Of a stretch of DNA of 64,000 nucleotides, positions 16,349 to 25,408 are shown in pieces. Position 1 is the first letter of the stretch; every line of letters begins with the position of its first letter. Position numbers and translations under genes: made by a program. The stretch comes from Anaeromassilibacillus sp001305115 (GTDB lineage Bacteria > Bacillota > Clostridia > Oscillospirales > Acutalibacteraceae): the NCBI GenBank assembly GCA_042854365.1, contig AP031437.1, positions 2,852,001-2,916,000 on the forward strand, given 5' to 3'. The notes beneath the pieces were generated by a model. It saw only the letters and a program-made list of their open reading frames with translations. It was not told the DNA's origin and searched no databases.

Positions 16349-18115
16349 TTATTTCTTGAGGTTTGCCTTGAGGGTATCCAGCTGATCGCGGAGTTCCTTC
16401 GGCAGCTTGTCGCCAAACTTCTTATAGAACTCTTCGATGCCCTCTGCCTCCTTGGACCACTGGTCGTTGTTGACTTCCAGGATGCTCTTGAGGGTGTCGA
16501 TGCTGAAATCCAGTCCCTCCAGATTGATGTCCTCTGCATACGGTACATAGCCGATCGCCGTCTCCTGTGCGTCCACTTCACCCTCGCAGCGCTTGATGAT
16601 CCACTCGAGAACACGGAGGTTGTCACCAAAGCCCGGCCAAATGAAGTTGCCGTTCTCGTCGAGACGGAACCAGTTGACGTTGAAGATCTTCGGAGCCTTG
16701 TCGCCCAGCTTCTGGCCCATTTCAATCCAGTGCTTGAAGTAGTCGCCCATATGATAACCGCAGAACGGCAGCATCGCCATCGGGTCACGACGCACAACGC
16801 CGACCGCACCGGTCGCAGCAGCGGTTGTCTCGGAAGCCATGATGGAACCAACAAACACGCCGTTGTTCCAATCGCGGGACTGATACACCAGCGGAGTGGT
16901 CTGTGCACGGCGGCCGCCAAACACGATCGCGGAGATCGGCACACCAGCGCCATTCTCAAACTCAGAGCTAATGCACGGGCAATTCTTTGCAGGTGCAGTA
17001 AAGCGGCTGTTCGGATGCGCGCCCTTCTCGGTAGAGGTCTTTCCGTTCCACGGCTCGCCCTTCCAGTTCTCTGCATGCTCCGGCGGATTCTTATCCAGGC
17101 CTTCCCACCAGACCGTGTTGTCGTCGAGGTTATGCACAACGTTGGTGAAAATGGTCCCCTGACGGGTGGTATGCAGCGCGTTCGGGTTGGACTTTTCGTT
17201 GGTGCCCGGCGCTACGCCGAAGAAGCCATTCTCCGGGTTGATCGCCCACAGGCGGCCGTCCGGACCAATGCGCATCCAAGCAATGTCGTCGCCAACCGTC
17301 CAAACCTTGTAGCCCTTTGCTCTGTAGCCCTCCGGCGGAATCAGCATGGCCAGGTTGGTCTTGCCGCATGCGGACGGGAAAGCAGCGGTGATATATTTTA
17401 CTTCGCCCTTCGGGTTCTCGAGACCCAGAATCAGCATATGCTCTGCCATCCAGCCCTCGGTCTTGCCCTGATAGGAAGCAATACGCAGTGCAAAGCACTT
17501 TTTGCCCAAGAGCACGTTCCCGCCGTAACCGGAATTCACGGAGATAATGGTATTGTCCTCCGGGAAGTGGCAAATATAGCGCTTCTCCTCATCGATGTTG
17601 CACTTGCAGTGCAAGCCGCGCACCCAGTCGTTGCTGTCGCCGAGAACTTCCCAAACCTTCTCACCTACGCGGGTCATGATGCTCATGTTCATGACAACAT
17701 AGATGGAGTCGGTCAACTCTACGCCGATCTTTGCAAACGGAGAGCCGATCGGGCCCATGGAATACGGGATCACGTACATTGTGCGGCCCTTATAGCTGTC
17801 CTTCGCAATGTCGAACAGCATCTTATAAGCAGCCTGCGGCTCCATCCAGTTGTTGGTGGGGCCTGCGTCTTCTTCCTTGCGGGAGCAGATATACGTTCTG
17901 CCTTCTACACGAGCTACGTCGTTCACGGCGGTGCGGTGCAGATAGCAGCCCGGCAACTTTTCCTCGTTGAGCTTAATCATCTCACCTGTGGAGCAAGCCT
18001 CCGCGCGCAGCTGGTTGAGCTGTTCCTCAGAGCCGTCAATCCACATAACCTTGTCCGGATTGACAAGCTTTTTCATGTTTTCAATCCAATTCAAGACGGA
18101 TTCATTTTTTGTCAT
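16349..18115 (-). CDS. pckG: Phosphoenolpyruvate carboxykinase, GTP-dependent
   Basis: A 588-residue cytosolic enzyme interconverting oxaloacetate + GTP and phosphoenolpyruvate + GDP + CO2. The kinase P-loop FPSACGKTNLAM, with the reactive cysteine typical of the GTP class, lies near residue 250. The downstream VGDDIAWMR metal-binding motif, FGGRRAQTTPLVYQ and the GFGDNLRVLEWI segment are also GTP-PEPCK hallmarks. Length matches the family (about 600). Most Bacillota use the unrelated-length ATP form (PckA), so the GTP form is a useful lineage marker. In anaerobes it can run carboxylating, towards succinate or propionate. It has its own promoter and terminator. Confidence 0.97.
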   Translation of the reverse strand: MTKNESVLNWIENMKKLVNPDKVMWIDGSEEQLNQLRAEACSTGEMIKLNEEKLPGCYLHRTAVNDVARVEGRTYICSRKEEDAGPTNNWMEPQAAYKMLFDIAKDSYKGRTMYVIPYSMGPIGSPFAKIGVELTDSIYVVMNMSIMTRVGEKVWEVLGDSNDWVRGLHCKCNIDEEKRYICHFPEDNTIISVNSGYGGNVLLGKKCFALRIASYQGKTEGWMAEHMLILGLENPKGEVKYITAAFPSACGKTNLAMLIPPEGYRAKGYKVWTVGDDIAWMRIGPDGRLWAINPENGFFGVAPGTNEKSNPNALHTTRQGTIFTNVVHNLDDNTVWWEGLDKNPPEHAENWKGEPWNGKTSTEKGAHPNSRFTAPAKNCPCISSEFENGAGVPISAIVFGGRRAQTTPLVYQSRDWNNGVFVGSIMASETTAAATGAVGVVRRDPMAMLPFCGYHMGDYFKHWIEMGQKLGDKAPKIFNVNWFRLDENGNFIWPGFGDNLRVLEWIIKRCEGEVDAQETAIGYVPYAEDINLEGLDFSIDTLKSILEVNNDQWSKEAEGIEEFYKKFGDKLPKELRDQLDTLKANLKK

Positions 18116-18161
18116 AAATGTTCTCCTTCCGGCCCAATGGCCATATTACGTTACTGATTAA

Positions 18162-18190
18162 AGTATAGTACATCGTTTGAAAAATATCAA
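18162..18190 (-). promoter_or_regulatory. pckG promoter
   Basis: TTGATA (18185-18190), 17-base spacer and TATACT (18162-18167), reading towards pckG 47 bases away. Confidence 0.75.
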
Positions 18191-18252
18191 TTAAAAATTT
18201 GTGAATACATGGCCTTTTTTGAAAATTCCTGCAAGTTTCCTAGGAATCCCCT

Positions 18253-19287
18253 TCATCTTCTTGGGTTCTGTTGGGCTTGCGGCCCCTGAATCGGCATTTC
18301 TGCGCAAGCATTCAGGTCCAATCCGGCGGTATGCCCCGCCAAATACTCATAGTATCCCTGCGCTCCCACCATGGCCGCATTGTCGCCGCAGAGGTTCAAC
18401 GCCGGTTTATACAAATTCCAGCCAGACCGGCTGCACTCCTCTTCCAGCCGGCGGCGCAAGAGAGAGTTGGCCGAAACGCCTCCGGCGATCACCAGTTTTT
18501 TCGCGCCGCTCTCCTGCGCCGCCTTTACAAAGTTTTGCACCAGACAGTCCACTACCGCTTTACGGAACGAAGCCGCAAGATCCGGGATCGGCAGTTCCTC
18601 TCCTTTCTGCTTCGCATTGTGAATCAGGTTGATCACCGCCGTCTTCAGGCCGGAAAAACTGAAATCATAGGGTGCACCGTCCACTTTTGGATGGGGAAGC
18701 CGGAATGCTTCCGGGTTTCCCTCCTCCGCAATCCGATCCATCTCTACGCCCCCGGGATACGGCATTCCCATCGCGCGCGCCGCTTTGTCAAAGGCTTCGC
18801 CCGCTGCATCGTCCCGGGTACGCCCAATGACACGCAAATCCGTGTATCCCTTTACTTCGACTATGTGCGTGTGTCCCCCAGACACCACCAAACATAAGAA
18901 AGGCGGCTCCAGTTCCGGCGATGTGATGTAGTTGGCGGCGATATGCGAGCGAAGATGATGAACCGGGATCAACGGCTTCTTTGCCGAAAGCGACAGCCCC
19001 TTTGCAAAGTTGACCCCCACCAGGAGGGCCCCGATCAATCCGGGGGCATAGGTCACTGCGATTGCATCGACCTCTTCGAGCGTCACCCCTGCGTCGTCCA
19101 GCGCCTTTTGCGTAACCGGAACCACCGCCTCGGAATGCCGGCGCGAGGCAATTTCCGGCACCACGCCCCCGTATAATTTATGTTCCTCTACCTGCGAGGC
19201 TATCACCGACGAAAGGACATGCCTTCCGTCCTCCACGACCGCTGCTGCAGTCTCATCGCAAGAACTCTCCAATGCCAAAATTCTCAT
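18253..19287 (-). CDS. tsaD: tRNA threonylcarbamoyladenosine transferase TsaD
   Basis: A 344-residue ASKHA-fold enzyme that, with TsaB and TsaE, moves threonylcarbamoyl to A37 of ANN-decoding tRNAs. Signatures: N-terminal LALESSCDETAAAV, metal-binding HHLRSH, VVSGGHTH, and GGVSANSLLRRRL near the C-terminus. Length is normal. It lies 12 bases after rimI, a common pairing. TsaB and TsaE are not in the window. Confidence 0.97.
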   Translation of the reverse strand: MRILALESSCDETAAAVVEDGRHVLSSVIASQVEEHKLYGGVVPEIASRRHSEAVVPVTQKALDDAGVTLEEVDAIAVTYAPGLIGALLVGVNFAKGLSLSAKKPLIPVHHLRSHIAANYITSPELEPPFLCLVVSGGHTHIVEVKGYTDLRVIGRTRDDAAGEAFDKAARAMGMPYPGGVEMDRIAEEGNPEAFRLPHPKVDGAPYDFSFSGLKTAVINLIHNAKQKGEELPIPDLAASFRKAVVDCLVQNFVKAAQESGAKKLVIAGGVSANSLLRRRLEEECSRSGWNLYKPALNLCGDNAAMVGAQGYYEYLAGHTAGLDLNACAEMPIQGPQAQQNPRR

Positions 19288-19299
19288 ATACTTCCCCCT

Positions 19300-19755
19300 T
19301 TATTGAACTCCCATCGCCTGCCGGGTCAAAAGCAACGCATCTTCATGGTTATTCTCATAAAAGTTTTTGCGCACACCGGCCTTGGCAAACCCTAATTTTT
19401 CATATAAAGCAATTGCGGATGTATTGGACATCCGTACCTCCAGGGTGATAAACTCCCCACAGTGTTCCTCCATCCACGCAATCATCCGCTTTACCAACTG
19501 TTCTCCAATTCCCTGGCGGCGGGCGGATGGCCGCACTGCAACCAAATCCACATAACATTCTCCACAGACGGCGTGCATCCCAGCAAATCCCAGGCAATAG
19601 CCTTCTTTCTCCGCCACCCAAAAGTGCGCGGTATCACAGGAAAGTTCCGCCGCCAGCCCTTCCCGGCTCCACGGCATTGCGAAACAGAGCTGGCTGATCT
19701 CCGCCAATTCGTCCAGGTGGCGCTCTTCCATCGATACAATTTGAATCGTACTCAT
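19300..19755 (-). CDS. rimI: Ribosomal protein S18 N-acetyltransferase RimI-like
   Basis: A 151-residue GNAT acetyltransferase. The acetyl-CoA-binding motif is VRPSARRQGIGEQLV, followed by LEVRMSNTSAIALYEKLGF, characteristic of RimI. The frame is open for 55 codons upstream, but ATG 19755 makes an ATGA overlap with the preceding membrane glycosyltransferase stop and starts where the family starts. The overlap implies translational coupling. RimI next to TsaD is a frequent arrangement. Confidence 0.92.
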   Translation of the reverse strand: MSTIQIVSMEERHLDELAEISQLCFAMPWSREGLAAELSCDTAHFWVAEKEGYCLGFAGMHAVCGECYVDLVAVRPSARRQGIGEQLVKRMIAWMEEHCGEFITLEVRMSNTSAIALYEKLGFAKAGVRKNFYENNHEDALLLTRQAMGVQ

Positions 19756-20924
19756 GCAGTCACCCCCGCGGGACGCTGCACCGGACTGTTGGAGAGCAGG
19801 TCCCAGAGGTGCTTTGCAAGCAAAATCAGGTTGATGAACACTGCAACCGCCAGAAGCTGCTGTGGATAATATGCCAGCCCGAAGAGATAATTGGCGGTAG
19901 CACAGGCGGACGCCCCGCACATAATCGCCGCTGTATAGACCTTCTTCGGGAAATAAAATGCAAAGATCACACTGACAATGTCCGCCAGAAAATAATACCG
20001 TTCGTGCATGTGCGGCAGGATAAATGGCAGTAAAATTGCAAACAGCAGCCCCATTGTCACAAGAATCTCCGGTGTGATCACATACGGCTTTCGATACAAC
20101 ACATAGAGCAACATCAATACCACTCCGCCTGCAAAAATAACGCCGGCCTTTCCGAGCGGCTCAGAAGCGACATTCCCCAAAAAAGCATACAGGTTTGGAA
20201 TGGACATACACAGGCTCGTGTAAAGCTTTGATTGGGATACGTACACGGTCAGCAGATCCCAAAGATTCCTCCCCATAATTGCAGCTGGTATAATTGATAA
20301 AATATATACAGCGGGGATAATCAGTAAGCTGTGAAATTTGACTTTTCTCTTCAAGAACAGCAGCAGCAAGAGCGGTGCAAAAAAGATCGCCTGTAGCTTT
20401 AATACAAACGAGATGGCAAACGCCAACACCGCACGGTTCGGGCGATCGATGAGAAAGTAATACAGGCACGCCACCAGCGCGCTGGTGAACATTGCATCGC
20501 ACTGCGCCCATGCTGCGGAATTCAGCACCACTGTGGGCAAGAAGAGGACCACAGCGTAAGCCATCATCCCATGGGGCCTCCCAGGATACCGAAGCCATAC
20601 AATCCGCATTACATAATAAGCCAAGACGAAATCGGCTGCACAGGATACCAATTTTATCAGATAGAGATCCTGCCACGGCAAATAGGTCAAGAGCGCTAAA
20701 ATATAAAAGTAAGGCGGCATATAATCGCCAATATTCATCCCAATCGCCGCCAGGCCGCCATTTTCTTTCAATGTGGCAAACCATCCCTGTAAAAACTGAT
20801 GATAATCGTTTGATTCAATGGGAAAGAGATAGAACCGTGTCAGCAGTGCGGCAGCTGAAATCAAAAAAAGAAACAGCACATCTTCCCACTGGATTTCATT
20901 CCGTGTATGTGTTGCAGCGTTCAA
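19752..20924 (-). CDS. Polytopic membrane glycosyltransferase, Gpi18/GT-C-like
   Basis: About 390 residues with roughly ten hydrophobic helices. The first extracytoplasmic loop region carries SNDYHQFLQGW and IGDYMPPYFY, the acidic motif pattern of GT-C enzymes that use polyprenyl-phosphate sugars (COG5542, Gpi18-related mannosyltransferase-like). A start at 21050 would overlap rlmA by 100 bases. A TTG at 20924, nine bases after AAGGGAG and 26 bases past the rlmA stop, fits better. Probable role: transferring a sugar to a cell-envelope acceptor. The acceptor is unknown. Coupled to rimI by ATGA. Confidence 0.75.
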   Translation of the reverse strand: MNAATHTRNEIQWEDVLFLFLISAAALLTRFYLFPIESNDYHQFLQGWFATLKENGGLAAIGMNIGDYMPPYFYILALLTYLPWQDLYLIKLVSCAADFVLAYYVMRIVWLRYPGRPHGMMAYAVVLFLPTVVLNSAAWAQCDAMFTSALVACLYYFLIDRPNRAVLAFAISFVLKLQAIFFAPLLLLLFLKRKVKFHSLLIIPAVYILSIIPAAIMGRNLWDLLTVYVSQSKLYTSLCMSIPNLYAFLGNVASEPLGKAGVIFAGGVVLMLLYVLYRKPYVITPEILVTMGLLFAILLPFILPHMHERYYFLADIVSVIFAFYFPKKVYTAAIMCGASACATANYLFGLAYYPQQLLAVAVFINLILLAKHLWDLLSNSPVQRPAGVTA

Positions 20925-20950
20925 GCGCACCCGCTCCCTTCGATCTGGAT

Positions 20951-21766
20951 TCAAGGATTTCGCTGATAAACTAAGAAGTGGAATTCGATCTGTGTATCCA
21001 GCTGCTGCGTCTGGCGCAGATGTTCGCTTCCCTCCGCTCCTGTCTTCCAATAGTATGGGGTCATAGCAAACAGGTTTTGAATCGTTTGATAATCCACGAT
21101 GGTGATTTCTTTTGTGACAACCGTCCTCTGTAAAAATGCAAATCCCGCATATTCTGTATCCTTATATGTATTCTCATACGGATGCTCATACAGAATTTCC
21201 TTGAGGCCATAGAGATGCTTCTCCCCTGGGACCGCTAAAATCAGATGACCACCCGGTTTTATCACGCGTGCCAATTCCCCTGGAACGATTGGCGCAAACA
21301 CGTTCACCACCAAATCAGCGCCTGCTTCTGCAAAAGGAATTCCGAAGCTGCTACCCACCGCAAACGCAATCCCCCGGTATTTCTTTGCCGCAGCCCGTAC
21401 CGCACATTTCGATATATCAAATCCAAATACCCGCGCGTGTTCTCCAAGCGCTTCTGCCAGGCGTCCCGTATAATATCCTTCGCCACAACCCGCATCTAGC
21501 ACGACAGGCGATTCGAAAGGTTCTGTGTACTGCAAAGCCAACCGATTTAGTTCCTCGCTGAAAGGCTGATACAGTCCAGTCTCCAGAAAAGCGCGCCGGG
21601 CAGAAACCATCTGTTTGTTGTCTCCAGGATCTTTGGAATGCTTTTTATTGGGCGCCAGAAGATAAACATATCCCTCTTTTGCCAAATCGTAACTGTGACC
21701 CTTTGGACAGGAATAGGTCCTTTCCCCTCTCTGTAACAAATCCCCGCATACAGGACAGATGAACAA
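20951..21766 (-). CDS. rlmA: 23S rRNA (guanine-N1)-methyltransferase, RlmA family
   Basis: A 271-residue SAM-dependent methyltransferase. The N-terminal zinc finger CPVC...CPKGH(S) at residues 4-24 and the SAM motif VVLDAGCGEGYYTGRL near 88 are those of RlmA(I)/RlmA(II)/TlrB, which methylate G745 or G748 in 23S rRNA helix 35; which position cannot be read from the sequence. The start is TTG 21766 with AGGAGG upstream. It lies between polA and the membrane glycosyltransferase, all leftward. Confidence 0.92.
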   Translation of the reverse strand: MFICPVCGDLLQRGERTYSCPKGHSYDLAKEGYVYLLAPNKKHSKDPGDNKQMVSARRAFLETGLYQPFSEELNRLALQYTEPFESPVVLDAGCGEGYYTGRLAEALGEHARVFGFDISKCAVRAAAKKYRGIAFAVGSSFGIPFAEAGADLVVNVFAPIVPGELARVIKPGGHLILAVPGEKHLYGLKEILYEHPYENTYKDTEYAGFAFLQRTVVTKEITIVDYQTIQNLFAMTPYYWKTGAEGSEHLRQTQQLDTQIEFHFLVYQRNP

Positions 21767-21803
21767 TTTCCTGCACCCTCCTCGCCTTGTGATTTTTTCT
21801 GAC

Positions 21804-21838
21804 GGCTCGGCGCCGGCCGGGCGGCCAAGCGCCCAGCC
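21804..21838 (-). repeat. GC-rich nested hairpins between polA and rlmA
   Basis: GGCT/AGCC encloses CGGCGCCG and GGGCG/CGCCC hairpins, directly after the polA stop codon. It is very GC-rich compared with surrounding DNA and is similar in style to, but shorter than, the two 81-nt elements at 37717 and 44008. It may simply be a partial terminator. Confidence 0.35.
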
Positions 21839-21841
21839 TAG

Positions 21842-24454
21842 TCATCCCAGTTTGGCGTCGTACCAGGATTTACCGGTTCCCGCATCTGCAAGCAGCGGAA
21901 CCGCCAGTTCCGCTGCACCGCGCATTTCTTCTGTCAGGAGCGCAGCCGCCTTCTCCGCCTCCTCTTCGGGTGCTTCTACAATCAATTCGTCGTGTACCTG
22001 CAAGATCAGCCGGGACTTCATCCCCTCTTTTTTCAGCCGGTCCTCCACACGAATCATGGCAATCTTAATGATATCCGCTGCGGTCCCTTGGATGGGCATA
22101 TTCCGTGCGACGCGCTCGCCAAACGCGCGCATATTGAAATTGGAAGAGGCCAGCTCCGGCAAATAACGCCTACGTCCGAACATGGTCTCAACGTATCCCT
22201 GATCTTTGGCTTGTTCTACGATGCGCTTCATATAGTCGTCTACGCCGCTGTAATGTGCTAAGTAGTCATGAATGTACTGCTCTGCCTCTTTTCGCGTGAC
22301 GCCAATATTCTTGGCCAAAGAAAACGCTCCAATGCCATACACGATGCCGAAGTTGACCGCCTTTGCACGGCTTCGCATCATTGGCGTAACCATCTGCTCC
22401 GGCATATGAAACACCTGCGCTGCGGTGATGCGATGAATATCGTCGTTGTTGAGAAACGCCTGAATCATATTGGAGTCATTTGCCACATGTGCCAACACAC
22501 GCAGTTCAATCTGCGAATAGTCCGCATCCACCAGCACACATCCCTCTTTTGCTACAAAGAACCGGCGCATTTCGCGCCCCAAGTCCGTGCGCACGGGGAT
22601 GTTTTGTAAGTTGGGCTCGGTGGAACTGATTCGCCCTGTGCGCGTCTCTGTCTGATTAAAGTTGGAATGGATTCTTCCATCACCCGCAATCACCTTAGAC
22701 AGACCATCACAGTAGGTGGACTTCAGCTTTGTCAAGCTACGGTAGTTTAAAATCATCTCAACCGCGGGATGCTCATAGCGCAGATTTTCCAAAATCTCCG
22801 CTTTTGTGGAATACCCCGTCTTGGTCTTTTTTCCATGGGGAAGGCCAAGCTTCTCAAACAGAGCATCGCCCAGCTGTCTCGGGCTATTGATATTAAACGC
22901 ATAGCCCACCGATTGATAGATTTCCCCTTGAATGCGGTCAATCTCGGTTTGAAGCGTCTCCCCAAACGCCTCGATGCCCTTTGCATCCACCAAAAAACCA
23001 ATCGATTCCATATGGGCCAGAACCCGAGCCAACGGCAGCTCAATGGTCTCCAACAGCTCTGTCTGATGATTCCGGGCGATCTGTTCTGCCAGTTTGTCCA
23101 CTAATTCGGGGAATACCGTCGCCTGTGCGCGGAACAACGCTTCGGTCTGCCGGCGCTTTCCCTCTACATCCCCGCGTTTGAGGGGTTCCTGTTCCGGTAG
23201 TTCCAACGGTAGGTTGTATTCCTGTGCCAATCGCGTCACGTCATACGCTGAAGCTGACGGGTTCAAGAGATAGGCAGCCAACATGGTGTCAAAGGCGCCG
23301 CCCGGGATCTCTTCCCCTCCTAATGCTGCATACAGGGGCTTAATATCATGGGTGTTGATTCGGACCGCCGGCAGCGCACAGACCTTGCGCAGAAAATCCG
23401 TTCCCTCAAGCTCATATACCCGCATCCCACAGCAGAGATATACACGATATACCGCGCCATTCTCATACCAGACGAGACAATCTGCGCGCCCCGATGCACG
23501 GAGTTCGTCCAAAAGGGTGTCAGGCGCTCCCACTATGAGTTCATGAACGGGTTTCTCCACATGTTCTTCCTGTGTGACCGCCGGAAGGTTCAATCCCAAC
23601 TTTTCGATCAAAGAGAACATCTCCAGTTTTACCAATAGGCGCGCTGCAGCTTCCCGGTCGCCCTCCGTTGGGATATAATCCGATAGTTCCGTATCGACCG
23701 GCGCATCCGTGCGGATGGTTCCCAAATGGCGGCTCAAATAGGCGTTTTCTTTATCCCGAATTAACTTCTGGCGCATGCCCTCCTTGATTTCCAGCGTGTC
23801 GATATTCGCATAGATTTGATCGAGGTCGTGATATTTTTGGATCAATTCCCCTGCACCTTTGGGGCCAATGCCTGCAACCCCGGGGATATTGTCCGAACTG
23901 TCCCCCTGAATGGCCTTGATGTCGATCAGTTGCGGAGGGGTTACTCCGTAGTCCTCCATAATCTTTGCCTCGTCATAGAGGGTCACTTGCGGTTGCCCCA
24001 TCTTCGTCGCCGCCAGCCGCACGGTTACCTGTCCGTTGACGAGTTGCAGGCTATCGCGGTCCCCTGTCGCAATCACACAGGTATCCCCAGTCTCCGTACA
24101 TTTTGCCGCCAGTGTTCCCAGGATGTCGTCCGCCTCAAATCCTTCACACTCTACCAGCCTGTACCCCAACAGACACAGCAGTTCTTTCAGGTTGGGCAGC
24201 TGTTGCGCCAATTCCTCCGGCATTCCCTTGCGCTGTGCCTTGTAGCCGGCATATTCTTTGTGCCGGAATGTCGGGGCGCGCATATCAAAGGCAATCGCCA
24301 CGGCATCCGGCTCGGTTTCATTCTTTAACTTTTGCAGCATAGTCATAAAGCCATAAATGCCATTGGTATACAGGCCGTCCTTCGTGCTTAACAGTCGAAT
24401 TCCATAAAAAGCACGGTTCAGGATGCTGTTGCCGTCCAATACAAGCAGTTTCAT
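21842..24454 (-). CDS. polA: DNA polymerase I
   Basis: An 870-residue family A polymerase for Okazaki-fragment processing and repair. Residues 1-295 are the 5'-3' exonuclease (LLVLDGNSILNRAFYG, DDILGTLA, GDRDSLQL, GDSSDNIPGV). The polymerase domain shows motif A (VDADYSQIELR), motif B (RSRAKAVNFGIVYG) and motif C (QVHDELIVEAP). The middle 3'-5' exonuclease-like domain (about 315-470) lacks the first D-X-E metal motif, reading CLVWYENGAV there, so proofreading is probably absent as in Bacillus PolI and Taq. It heads the polA-rlmA-GT-rimI-tsaD run. Confidence 0.98.
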   Translation of the reverse strand: MKLLVLDGNSILNRAFYGIRLLSTKDGLYTNGIYGFMTMLQKLKNETEPDAVAIAFDMRAPTFRHKEYAGYKAQRKGMPEELAQQLPNLKELLCLLGYRLVECEGFEADDILGTLAAKCTETGDTCVIATGDRDSLQLVNGQVTVRLAATKMGQPQVTLYDEAKIMEDYGVTPPQLIDIKAIQGDSSDNIPGVAGIGPKGAGELIQKYHDLDQIYANIDTLEIKEGMRQKLIRDKENAYLSRHLGTIRTDAPVDTELSDYIPTEGDREAAARLLVKLEMFSLIEKLGLNLPAVTQEEHVEKPVHELIVGAPDTLLDELRASGRADCLVWYENGAVYRVYLCCGMRVYELEGTDFLRKVCALPAVRINTHDIKPLYAALGGEEIPGGAFDTMLAAYLLNPSASAYDVTRLAQEYNLPLELPEQEPLKRGDVEGKRRQTEALFRAQATVFPELVDKLAEQIARNHQTELLETIELPLARVLAHMESIGFLVDAKGIEAFGETLQTEIDRIQGEIYQSVGYAFNINSPRQLGDALFEKLGLPHGKKTKTGYSTKAEILENLRYEHPAVEMILNYRSLTKLKSTYCDGLSKVIAGDGRIHSNFNQTETRTGRISSTEPNLQNIPVRTDLGREMRRFFVAKEGCVLVDADYSQIELRVLAHVANDSNMIQAFLNNDDIHRITAAQVFHMPEQMVTPMMRSRAKAVNFGIVYGIGAFSLAKNIGVTRKEAEQYIHDYLAHYSGVDDYMKRIVEQAKDQGYVETMFGRRRYLPELASSNFNMRAFGERVARNMPIQGTAADIIKIAMIRVEDRLKKEGMKSRLILQVHDELIVEAPEEEAEKAAALLTEEMRGAAELAVPLLADAGTGKSWYDAKLG

Positions 24455-24487
24455 GATTTCTCTCCCGTCTAATCAGTCAATTGTTTT

Positions 24488-24516
24488 ATTATATCACTTT
24501 TCGCATGGGAATTTAA
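24488..24516 (-). promoter_or_regulatory. Probable polA promoter
   Basis: TATAAT (24488-24493) with a weak -35 TTAAAT (24511-24516) 17 bases upstream, reading leftward to polA. Confidence 0.5.
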
Positions 24517-24687
24517 GTGTTATAATAACTTCTATCCAATTCTTGCGCGATTGCGCACAATCTTGCGGTAGAATCTGCTCTGTTGAGCCCCTGAGCAAGA
24601 GAAAGGCTGATAAGCCTGCGTTCGTTCCTTCTGCTGGAAATGTATTTGGAACATACGCAGCATTCAGTCCCCCTTTGACAATCCTCC

Positions 24688-25134
24688 TTATTTACTCTTT
24701 GACAAAGGGAATTTGGTCAACGTATTTTGAACCATTTTTTCCAAAAGGAGGCTCAATTCGGCTCTTTCCTCCATCGTCAATCCGTCTGTAAGCAGCTCCA
24801 TACACAGATCCCCCTGTTGAATCAGCGTTGGATAAACATCCCAAGCTTTTTCTGTAGGGAAGAGGTTAAACGCTCGTTTATCTTTTGCATTTTGTTCCCT
24901 GGTGATGTATCCGGCTGCAATCAGCTTCGCAATCGCCTTGGCAACTACACTTTTTTCATACGAAAGCCGTTTGACCATCTCGTTCTGGGAGATACCGCTG
25001 TTTTTACAGGTTTCTATGATGATCGAAACATGCGAGGAATTCAGCCCCAATGGAGCGGCATGTTCGCTCCTCCAGGCATTAATCTTTCGATAGAGCATCA
25101 AAATAGCAGCAATATCTTTATCCGGCAGCAGCAT
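24688..25134 (-). CDS. MarR-family transcriptional regulator
   Basis: A 148-residue winged-helix regulator. The recognition region is SQNEMVKRLSYEKSVVAKAI, followed by the wing (AAGYITREQNAKDKRAF). C-terminal helices form the usual dimerisation region. It is divergent from dusB, with back-to-back promoters overlapping small palindromes, so autoregulation is likely. The ligand and other targets are unknown; no transporter or enzyme partner lies beside it. Confidence 0.9.
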   Translation of the reverse strand: MLLPDKDIAAILMLYRKINAWRSEHAAPLGLNSSHVSIIIETCKNSGISQNEMVKRLSYEKSVVAKAIAKLIAAGYITREQNAKDKRAFNLFPTEKAWDVYPTLIQQGDLCMELLTDGLTMEERAELSLLLEKMVQNTLTKFPLSKSK

Positions 25135-25150
25135 ACAATCACCTTTTCTG

Positions 25151-25195
25151 TTTGAAATGTGTTTCGATTATAGCGAAAAGCCGTGGCAAAAGCAA
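25151..25195 (-). promoter_or_regulatory. marR promoter with palindromic operator candidates
   Basis: TTGCTT (25190-25195), 17 bases, TATAAT (25167-25172) on the minus strand. The -10 lies inside TTTCG-N7-CGAAA, and a near-palindrome TTGAAA-N4-TTTCGA overlaps the start region at 25152-25167. Both could bind the MarR dimer. Confidence 0.65.
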
Positions 25196-25202
25196 CTATT
25201 TA

Positions 25203-25230
25203 TTGACAAACGACCTTTCTAAGCTATAAT
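25203..25230 (+). promoter_or_regulatory. dusB operon promoter
   Basis: TTGACA (25203-25208), 16-base spacer, TATAAT (25225-25230). The leader to dusB is about 170 nt. Confidence 0.8.
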
Positions 25231-25408
25231 AAAAAGTGTCATTTGCCACTATCTACATGTGTATTCGTCGAAGTGGCTTGACTCTTTCTGTGAGTGGCCC
25301 AAATGCTTAGCCACCCGATTCCACAATAGGTAACAGCGCTGTCGTACAGATTCTGCCCTAAAACCGTGCATACGTACGGATAAATCCAAAAGAAACACGG
25401 AGTATTCT

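Noticed and set aside
16261..17139. 292-aa open frame on the minus strand
   Set aside because: It lies in another frame of pckG, is Arg/Ser/Thr-rich without motifs and has no ribosome site; pckG is certain.
16730..18157. 475-aa open frame on the plus strand
   Set aside because: Antisense shadow of pckG, produced by its GC-rich codon pattern.
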